Positions 6,460-11,394 of a DNA stretch of 11,394 nucleotides are shown piece by piece. Both the position numbers and the translations under genes were made by a program. The number at the start of each line of letters is the position of its first letter. Position 1 is the first letter of the stretch. The notes beneath the pieces are model-generated. The model did no database searches, was not told the origin of the DNA, and worked only from the letters and a program-made list of their open reading frames with translations. Location: contig JALSON010000179.1 of NCBI GenBank assembly GCA_026986455.1, positions 1 through 11,394 of the forward strand, read 5' to 3'. This DNA comes from Thermococcaceae archaeon (GTDB taxonomy: Archaea > Methanobacteriota_B > Thermococci > Thermococcales > Thermococcaceae).

Positions 6460-6837
6460 TTACCACTCTCCCATCTCATAATTAAAGTTTTCAACCTCCT
6501 CCATCTGGCTGTGGAGTCCGTACAAACGCCATGCATCCGAGGGCTTCCTCTTAAATGGCAGGGGCCTCAGCTGGGCGGCTTTCTCGGCGGTGTATGCGAG
6601 AACGGCAGCCGTGATAACCGCCACCTTTCTGGGTTCCAGCTTCGGTTTTTCCTCAATACCCTTCTCTGCCTTAACCTCCTCGGCTGGAATCGGCTTTTCC
6701 TCCCTCTCCACGAGGCTAACCTCAAGCTTTCCGATTGCATACATGGCTATTGATAGTATTATGAGAACTCCGAAAACCACGCTAACGCCCAAAATGGTAA
6801 TGTAGAGACCCTCCATGAAGGCTGCCATTGAAATCAT
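6460..6837 (-). CDS. mmdD: Decarboxylase delta (OadG-like) small membrane subunit
   Basis: The protein has 125 residues with one clear transmembrane helix near the N-terminus (about residues 9-35, from GLYITILGVSVVFGVLII onward). A charged Glu/Lys/Pro-rich stretch follows, then a second moderately hydrophobic segment (KVAVITAAVLAYTAEKAA) and the ending DAWRLYG. This is the plan of the OadG/MmdD subunit, which holds the peripheral alpha subunit on the membrane complex. The ATG at 6837 has GAGGTG about 6 nt upstream, overlapping the mmdA stop. ATG 6828 is a weaker alternative, and a longer frame to 6912 would run back into mmdA. Spacing is 10 bp after mmdA and 1 bp before mmdC. The family is poorly conserved, so position in the operon carries much of the weight. 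Confidence 0.85.
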   Translation of the reverse strand: MISMAAFMEGLYITILGVSVVFGVLIILSIAMYAIGKLEVSLVEREEKPIPAEEVKAEKGIEEKPKLEPRKVAVITAAVLAYTAEKAAQLRPLPFKRKPSDAWRLYGLHSQMEEVENFNYEMGEW

Positions 6838-6847
6838 TTCCCACACC

Positions 6848-8416
6848 TCACAGTGGAATATTGCCGTGCTTCTTCGGAGGCAGCTTGACCCTTTTGCTTT
6901 CCATGGCCTCAAGGGCGAGGATTATCTTTGCCCTCGTCTCTGCAGGGTCTATAACATCATCGATGTATCCCCTGCTCGCTGCCACATACGGGTTTGCAAA
7001 CCTCTCCCTGTACTCCTGAATCTTCTGCTTCCTGACCTCCCCCGGATTTTCTGCCTTCGCTATCTCCTTCCTGAAGATGATGTTTGCAGCCCCCTCAGGC
7101 CCCATCACTGCAATCTCTGCTGTTGGCCATGCAAACACAAAGTCTGCCCCGAGGTGCTTTGAGCCCATGGCCAGATAGGCCCCTCCGTAGGCCTTTCTCA
7201 GGATTACGGTAACCATTGGAACCGTTGTCTCGGCATAGGCGTAGAGAACCTTTGCACCGTGTCTTATTATTCCCCCGTACTCCTGCTGAACGCCGGGCAG
7301 GTAGCCGGGAACATCGACCAGTGTAACTATCGGGATGTTGAACGCGTCGCATGTCCTCACGAAGCGGGCTATCTTGTCAGAGCTATCGATATCGAGAACC
7401 CCTGCGAGGTGAATCGGGTTGTTTGCCACTATGCCAACCGTCTGGCCGTTCATTCTCCCGAAGCCGACGACGGCGTTGGGGGCATAGTACGGCAGTATCT
7501 CAAGGAAGTCGGGATTTCCGTTTGCGTCCCTGTCCACAATCTCATAGATGACCTGCCTTACATCGTAACCTTTGTTTGGATCATCCGGAACGATGCTGTA
7601 CAGCCCCTCGGTCTTCCTGAACGGCAAATCGTTCGTTTTAACCCTCGGTGGCTTCTCCATGTTGTTGGACGGCAGATAGCCCACGAGCCTTCTGATGAGT
7701 GCTATAACCTCCTCGTCGCTTTTGCCCATGAGGTGTGCCTGACCGCTCTTTTGAGCATGAACCATTCCACCTCCAAGCTGGCTCGGGGAGACCTCAACGC
7801 CCGTGACAGCCTTGACCACCTGGGGCCCTGTGATGAACATGAATGTTGCGGGATTGTCCACCATGAGAATGAAATCGCCTATTGCGGGGCTGTAGACGGC
7901 TCCTCCAGCGCAGGGGCCCATAATGGCTGTAATCTGAGGAACAACACCGCTCAGGATTGTGTTCATCTTGAATATCTCGCCGTATCCCTTAAGCGAGTCA
8001 ACTCCCTCCTGTATCCTCGCCCCTCCGGAGTCGTTGATGCCTATTACGGGGGCTCCTGCCTCCAGCGCCAGCTCCATAACACGCTTTATCTTTGCGGCGT
8101 GCATTTCACCGAGTGACCCACCCATCACTGTGAAGTCCTGAGAATAGACAAAGACGAGCCTCCCATCTATGGTGCCGTAGCCTGTGATAACACCGTCGGC
8201 GGGCAGCTCCATTCTGTCGAGGCCGAAGTCCATGTTTCTGTGCTGGATGAACATTCCTATCTCCACGAAACTTCCCGGGTCGAGAAGCTTCTCTATTCTC
8301 TCTCTGGCCGTTAGCTTGCCCTTATCATGCTGCTTCTGGATTCTTGCCTCCCCACCCATCTGAAGAATCCTCTCTTTCTTCTCATAGAGCTCTTCAACCT
8401 TCTCCTCCATGCTCAT
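6848..8416 (-). CDS. mmdA: Methylmalonyl-CoA decarboxylase alpha subunit (carboxyltransferase)
   Basis: This cytoplasmic subunit transfers the carboxyl group of (S)-methylmalonyl-CoA to biotin on MmdC, releasing propionyl-CoA. The protein has 522 residues, normal for the family. Crotonase-fold carboxyltransferase halves show GGARIQEG (131-138) and GPCAGGAVYSPA (167-178) in the N half. The C half has LVDVPGYLPG (366-375), RKAYGGAYLAMGS (407-419) and WPTAEIAVMGPEGA (430-443); the end is KKHGNIPL. The same family includes propionyl-CoA carboxylase beta. Neighbouring mmdB, mmdC and mmdD, and the absence of a biotin carboxylase gene here, favour the Na+-pumping decarboxylase. The ATG at 8416 has an excellent AAGGAGGAG site 5 nt upstream. 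It is the first gene of the operon. Confidence 0.95.
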   Translation of the reverse strand: MSMEEKVEELYEKKERILQMGGEARIQKQHDKGKLTARERIEKLLDPGSFVEIGMFIQHRNMDFGLDRMELPADGVITGYGTIDGRLVFVYSQDFTVMGGSLGEMHAAKIKRVMELALEAGAPVIGINDSGGARIQEGVDSLKGYGEIFKMNTILSGVVPQITAIMGPCAGGAVYSPAIGDFILMVDNPATFMFITGPQVVKAVTGVEVSPSQLGGGMVHAQKSGQAHLMGKSDEEVIALIRRLVGYLPSNNMEKPPRVKTNDLPFRKTEGLYSIVPDDPNKGYDVRQVIYEIVDRDANGNPDFLEILPYYAPNAVVGFGRMNGQTVGIVANNPIHLAGVLDIDSSDKIARFVRTCDAFNIPIVTLVDVPGYLPGVQQEYGGIIRHGAKVLYAYAETTVPMVTVILRKAYGGAYLAMGSKHLGADFVFAWPTAEIAVMGPEGAANIIFRKEIAKAENPGEVRKQKIQEYRERFANPYVAASRGYIDDVIDPAETRAKIILALEAMESKRVKLPPKKHGNIPL

Positions 8417-8420
8417 AAGA

Positions 8421-8478
8421 ACTCCTCCTTTTAATATGGCATGAACTTGAAGGTTTGTCGTTTGTAAAGTTTAAAAGG
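8421..8478 (-). promoter_or_regulatory. Promoter and ribosome site of the mmdADCB operon
   Basis: CTTTTAAA (8470-8477 on the - strand) is the likely TATA box. Initiation near 8446 would give a leader of about 30 nt. The leader ends in AAGGAGGAGT (8421-8430), a near-ideal Shine-Dalgarno. A second AT-rich stretch (ATATTAAAAG, near 8431) lies too close to the ATG to be the TATA box. Confidence 0.55.
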
Positions 8479-8514
8479 GTTTCCATGGCCCCGGGCTGGC
8501 CAGAAGAATACAAA

Positions 8515-8546
8515 TGAGCATTAAAAAATTAAAACCGAAGTGCTCA
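8515..8546 (-). terminator. Terminator of the aIF2-beta gene
   Basis: Downstream of the TGA the - strand reads GGTTTTAATTTTTTAA (8521-8536), a T-rich tract. It is bracketed by the 6-bp inverted pair TGAGCA (8515-8520) and TGCTCA (8541-8546), the latter overlapping the stop. The U tract fits archaeal termination; the short inverted pair may be chance. Confidence 0.5.
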
Positions 8547-8969
8547 GAGATGGGCTATCGGCGTCTCGGCACCGCAGGCCTCGCACTTGAGGAAGTGGAA
8601 TCTTCCCTTCTTGAGAATCTTTGTATCGGGTGAGCCGCATACCGGGCAGATAACATACTCCTTGATGTACTTCTTCATCTTGTTTGCTATCAGGTATGGG
8701 GTGAAGCGGCCCTGGAGAACCACCCTCCTGCCCTCAAGAGTTCCTGCGGTTGCAACCTCCCTGAGGATGAATTTCAGCAGGTGGTTGGGGTCTCTGTTCA
8801 ATGCGTCTGCTATGTCCTTGAAGTTCTCGATCAGCGTCTTGTTGCCCTCGATGTTGACTATTGCAGCGGGCACCTCAAATCTGGATGTGTGGTGCTTCAC
8901 ATTCTCCGGCAGCTCCTCATACGCTTTATCGAGTAAAGCCTCATAATCGTAAAAGTCAACCTCATCCAT
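8544..8969 (-). CDS. eif2b: Translation initiation factor aIF2 subunit beta
   Basis: This is the beta subunit of the heterotrimeric archaeal aIF2, which brings methionyl initiator tRNA to the ribosome. The protein has 141 residues. Helix 1 at the N-terminus ([16 protein letters not shown]) binds the gamma subunit. The central alpha/beta domain includes [19 protein letters not shown] and the [10 protein letters not shown] strand. The C-terminal zinc ribbon uses Cys108, Cys111, Cys129 and Cys132 ([17 protein letters not shown]). Length and ends are complete for an archaeal aIF2-beta, which lacks the eukaryotic poly-Lys N-terminal extension. The ATG at 8969 follows GGAGGTG by 5 nt. The gene has its own TATA box and terminator and so appears monocistronic. 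Identification is certain. Confidence 0.97.
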   Translation of the reverse strand: MDEVDFYDYEALLDKAYEELPENVKHHTSRFEVPAAIVNIEGNKTLIENFKDIADALNRDPNHLLKFILREVATAGTLEGRRVVLQGRFTPYLIANKMKKYIKEYVICPVCGSPDTKILKKGRFHFLKCEACGAETPIAHL

Positions 8970-9000
8970 TTCAACACCTCCATGTCACATACTCCTAACC

Positions 9001-9014
9001 CATTTATAATCTTT
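9001..9014 (-). promoter_or_regulatory. BRE/TATA promoter of the aIF2-beta gene
   Basis: On the - strand CAAAGATTATAAATG gives a textbook BRE (CAAAG) plus TATA (TTATAAAT at 9002-9009). The start is expected near 8980, which leaves room for GGAGGTG before the ATG. Repeat copy C ends 16 bp upstream of the TATA box. Confidence 0.75.
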
Positions 9015-9025
9015 GGCCTCAGCCA

Positions 9026-9153
9026 GGGGTGTCCAAAACCGTTGATATTTGTATGGGCAGGGAGTAAAGTCTTTGGAAGGTGCACTCAAATAAGCAAAAA
9101 CCCCAAACATGACACCTACCATATGGGGACAATCCCAACTTTTAGACACGCCT
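9026..9153 (-). repeat. Dispersed non-coding repeat with terminal inverted repeats, copy C
   Basis: This copy is about 128 bp and is oriented on the - strand like copy A. The first end is GGCGTGTCTAAAA (9140-9152 inverted). The other end, 9026-9038 as written on the + strand, is GGGGTGTCCAAAA, 11 of 13 identical. Interior blocks shared with copy B include GTTGGGATTGT, GTTTTTGC, AGTGCACCTTCC, GACTTTACTC and CATACAAATATC. With copy A it shares the region TGGTAGGTGTCAT, which copy B lacks. The element starts only 3 bp past the mcm stop codon and ends just upstream of the aIF2-beta promoter, so it fills almost the whole intergenic gap. Confidence 0.9.
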
Positions 9154-9156
9154 GCA

Positions 9157-11394
9157 TCAGCCCACTATCTTGTAGTAGCCGTTCCTCGGTTCATAAATCC
9201 TTGAGTTGGCAATCAGCTCCTCTATAAGCTTCCTTGCCTCCTGTTTGCTGATTCCTGCCTTTCCTGCCTCCTGAAGGATGTCGTCGGCTGGTGCTCCGTA
9301 GTCCGTCGAATCCTGAAGCTTCTCTATAATCTCAAGCAGCCTGTCAATCTTGTTTATCTTCCTTGAGGACTTCCCGACTTCGAGGATTGAGATGTCCATT
9401 ATGCCCTCCTCATCGATGGCTATCTTCTTCAGGGTCTCCTCCATAATTCTTATGGCCTCCCTGGCGTCGTGCCTCGTTACTATCTCGCTCAATCTCATCC
9501 TTGCGTGGGCCTCACTCAGGCGGATTAAGGCCTCAAGCTGTCTCGCCGTTATTGGGATGGGCTTGACGCCCTCAGTTTCACTTCCTCCCCCGATCCTCTT
9601 CCTCATCTTCACGTAGTATCTCTCAAGCTCCTCCATGGCCTCCCTTGTGAGCACGGGATGTATGTTCTTCCTCGCGTAGGCGATGTACTTCTTGAGGAGA
9701 TCATAGGGCACCTTGGGCGTAACGGCCTCGCTTTCGCCCTTTCTCACCTTGAGGATGTGGCGGGCTATTTCACCGTCCACCCTTTCATCGGGTTCGTCGA
9801 GGAGGAGGAATATCAGGTCAAATCTGCTGAGCAGAGTTGGCGGTAAATCCAGCTGCTCCGGCAGTGGCTTGTGCCTGTTGAAACGGCCGTATTTTGGATT
9901 TGCGGCGGCTATAACCGTGGTTCTCGCATTTAGAGTTGCCGTAATGCCTGCCTTGGCTATGCTTATGGAGTTGTGGAGGACGAGGCCGTGGGAAACGAAC
10001 AGGCCGTAGGGCTCAACCGTTACATCATAGGCCCATTTCCAGCGGTCGTTTGGAATTGTTCTTGCAGATTTTACAGTGAGGAAGTTTATGTTGGAGTCTA
10101 AAAACTCCCTGACTTCCCGGATGGCGTCCCTTATCTCCCTTGCCCTTGCACTTATTTCACCCTGAACGATGCTCACCGCAATCGGCTCGCCCTCCCTGAT
10201 CCTCCTTTCAAGCGTTGAAACGCTCATCCCGTACTTGAATGAAACCCTTGACTTGGAGAGGTACCTCAGAGCCTCCGCAGGTTCCCTCTCGGCCAGCTCT
10301 TCAGCCATCCGGGCGTGGCTTTCGAGCTTCTCGATGACCTCCCTGATGTATGACTCTGAGACAACAGGCTTCCTCATGATATATGGGCCCTCCCTCTTGA
10401 ACTTCAGTCCCCTCCCTGCCCTGAAGAGCTTTTTGAGAAGGTCTGCGGGCAGCTTTCTCTCATCGGGAACCACCTCGTAGTAGTTCGGCCCCCTCCGTAT
10501 CTTTGAGACCACTCCCCTTGAGTAAAGGACATCCTGGTATGCCCGGGCTCTGTCCTGGGATTTAAATCTGCCTCCTCCTTCCGCAGGGAGTTCGATGGGA
10601 TATCTCGCAACCCCCAGTACAATGCTGCCCTCTTCAATTTTTCCTGCCGGCTTTTCCACAATCCTCCCGTTCTCCCACACCATGATTGGATGCTCCGGTG
10701 TAACCAGAATCTCCCTGCCATTGGAGAACTTTATGTGTATAAACTTCTCCGGGGCTTTATGCCTGCTCACGCGGGATACCTTTGCCTTCACCACATCCTT
10801 CCTCTCAAGGTCATAGGCGAGGATATGGAGGTCATCAACGGGCAGAATCTCGGTATCTATGCCTTTTATGACCCTTTCACGGTTCCTCTCGATGAGGGAA
10901 TCAACAAGCTCGCCTATCCTGACCTTTCTCCCGTCCGCGAGGAGGAGTTCGAAGTCGTGGTGGTAGCTCTGCTGTTCAAGGGCTTCGTGTATTGCACTCC
11001 TATCCCTCTCGCTCATCTTATCGAATTCATCTATGCAGTTGTGAACGATTATCCCATCGGCCAGGAAGTTATGATTTCCGGGAACATAGATGTCGTAAAC
11101 GTAGCCCTCGTATGGGATGTGCTCGATAGAGACGATTTCATCTGGGTGGGGCTTAAGCTCCTCATTGAGCCCGATAACACTTTCGCCCACCCTGAACTTT
11201 TCGGCTTCTCTCCATTCAAGTGTATCGCCATCTACGAGGAAATGATCAGGAGTTAAAGTTATCTCGTTGCCGGAGCGGAGTTTGATCTTTAAAAGTTCGC
11301 CCTTCCAGGGCTTTCTCCTGACTATGGTTGCCGGCGATATTTCCGTCTTCATGCTTTTGAGGTTTAAGGATGTAACCCGGATTGTCTTTTCTTG
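9157..11394 (-). CDS. mcm: Replicative helicase MCM with two inteins (5' end outside window)
   Basis: This is the hexameric ATP-driven DNA helicase of archaeal replication. Only the C-terminal part is visible and the frame stays open to the window edge; the ATG at 11352 is inside an intein, not a start. In coding order there is the end of intein 1, a 23-residue extein piece beginning CIDEFDKM (Walker B, Asp-Glu; 10969-11037), then intein 2. The remaining extein follows: SISIAKAGITATLNAR, the sensor-1 region VIAAANPKYG, the arginine-finger motif LLSRFDLIF, and the C-terminal winged-helix domain (about the last 70 residues). Removing the inteins gives a normal MCM AAA+ sequence across both junctions. 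Two inteins in mcm (CDC21) are known from Pyrococcus species. The Walker A motif and DNA-binding N-domain lie outside the window. Confidence 0.95.
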   Translation of the reverse strand, partial: QEKTIRVTSLNLKSMKTEISPATIVRRKPWKGELLKIKLRSGNEITLTPDHFLVDGDTLEWREAEKFRVGESVIGLNEELKPHPDEIVSIEHIPYEGYVYDIYVPGNHNFLADGIIVHNCIDEFDKMSERDRSAIHEALEQQSYHHDFELLLADGRKVRIGELVDSLIERNRERVIKGIDTEILPVDDLHILAYDLERKDVVKAKVSRVSRHKAPEKFIHIKFSNGREILVTPEHPIMVWENGRIVEKPAGKIEEGSIVLGVARYPIELPAEGGGRFKSQDRARAYQDVLYSRGVVSKIRRGPNYYEVVPDERKLPADLLKKLFRAGRGLKFKREGPYIMRKPVVSESYIREVIEKLESHARMAEELAEREPAEALRYLSKSRVSFKYGMSVSTLERRIREGEPIAVSIVQGEISARAREIRDAIREVREFLDSNINFLTVKSARTIPNDRWKWAYDVTVEPYGLFVSHGLVLHNSISIAKAGITATLNARTTVIAAANPKYGRFNRHKPLPEQLDLPPTLLSRFDLIFLLLDEPDERVDGEIARHILKVRKGESEAVTPKVPYDLLKKYIAYARKNIHPVLTREAMEELERYYVKMRKRIGGGSETEGVKPIPITARQLEALIRLSEAHARMRLSEIVTRHDAREAIRIMEETLKKIAIDEEGIMDISILEVGKSSRKINKIDRLLEIIEKLQDSTDYGAPADDILQEAGKAGISKQEARKLIEELIANSRIYEPRNGYYKIVG
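9970..10968 (-). other. Intein 2 in MCM (333 residues, complete)
   Basis: The protein-splicing element lies between EALEQQ and SISIAKAG of MCM. It starts with Ser1 (SYHHDFELLLADGRKV, block A) and ends with HGLVLHN, whose His332-Asn333 are the splicing residues; the +1 extein residue is Ser. Block B has LVTPEHPIMV (Thr90, His93). Block F is WAYDVTVEPYGLFVSHG. About 185 residues (121-304) sit between blocks B and F, the usual homing-endonuclease position, but I see no LAGLIDADG dodecapeptide there. What is visible is a stretch like the C-terminal part of DOD endonucleases (DVLYSRGVVSKIRRG then YYEVV, near 146-167) and a helix-turn-helix-like stretch (KYGMSVSTLERRI, near 245-257). The splicing call is strong; loss of homing activity is inference. 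Confidence 0.93.
11038..11394 (-). other. Intein 1 in MCM (C-terminal 119 residues only)
   Basis: The intein ends GNHNFLADGIIVHN with His-Asn, followed by the +1 residue Cys of the Walker B segment CIDEFDKM. Block B is EITLTPDHFLV (Thr and His of TxxH). Block F is YVYDIYVPGNHNFLADG. Only about 50 residues separate blocks B and F, leaving no room for an endonuclease, so this is a mini-intein even though its first residues lie outside the window. About 14 visible residues precede the ATG at 11352. Insertion inside the Walker B motif means unspliced MCM cannot be an active ATPase. Confidence 0.9.

Noticed and set aside
7259..8116. Long open frame of 285 codons on the + strand opposite mmdA
   Set aside because: It is the antisense shadow of a conserved, highly expressed-type gene. 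Its translation has a biased, Cys/His-rich composition and no recognisable domain.
6848..8416. mmdA as propionyl-CoA or acetyl-CoA carboxylase beta subunit
   Set aside because: No biotin carboxylase gene is in the operon, while the Na+-pumping beta subunit and the OadG-like subunit are. The decarboxylase reading fits better, although the direction in the cell cannot be proven from sequence.
2555..9153. CRISPR-like reading of the three repeats
   Set aside because: The copies are about 120-130 bp, kilobases apart, in mixed orientation and separated by genes. There is no short regular repeat-spacer pattern.

Overview
The window comes from a hyperthermophilic euryarchaeon of the order Thermococcales (Thermococcus or a close relative). 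The evidence is the gene set: exosome subunit Rrp42, archaeal SepF, archaeal ZPR1, aIF2-beta, an MCM helicase carrying two inteins, and a complete Na+-translocating methylmalonyl-CoA decarboxylase operon. Archaeal TATA boxes, GGTG-type Shine-Dalgarno sites and T-rich terminators fit this. I cannot name the species from sequence alone.

Layout. On the + strand are the 3' part of rrp42 (2-760), sepF (867-1268) and a zpr1-like gene (1355-1954). Every later gene is on the - strand. In map order these are an ASCH/PUA-like protein (1973-2500), homoserine dehydrogenase (2738-3739) translationally coupled to a four-CBS-domain protein (3736-4593), the decarboxylase operon mmdA-mmdD-mmdC-mmdB (transcribed from 8416 down to 4840), aIF2-beta (8544-8969), and the C-terminal part of mcm (9157 to the window edge). 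The mcm segment holds one complete 333-residue intein and the C-terminal 119 residues of a second. Both inteins interrupt the AAA+ domain.

Function. The first and last genes are information processing: RNA degradation, translation initiation and replication. sepF is cell division. The CBS-homoserine dehydrogenase pair belongs to threonine/methionine synthesis. The decarboxylase couples methylmalonyl-CoA decarboxylation to Na+ export. MmdA is the carboxyltransferase, MmdC the biotin carrier, MmdB the Na+-pumping membrane subunit and MmdD a small membrane anchor.

Most notable non-genic content. Three diverged copies of one 120-129 bp non-coding element with 13-14 bp terminal inverted repeats lie at 2555-2683, 4642-4761 and 9026-9153. 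Each is in an intergenic gap, and each ends 14-16 bp upstream of the TATA box of a - strand gene. They look like a MITE-like or regulatory repeat family. Two further oddities stand out. Codon use switches abruptly inside the biotin carrier gene. The larger MCM intein has a long insert at the homing-endonuclease position but no visible LAGLIDADG motif. Otherwise this is ordinary core genome: I see no CRISPR array, rRNA, tRNA, prophage or defence system.
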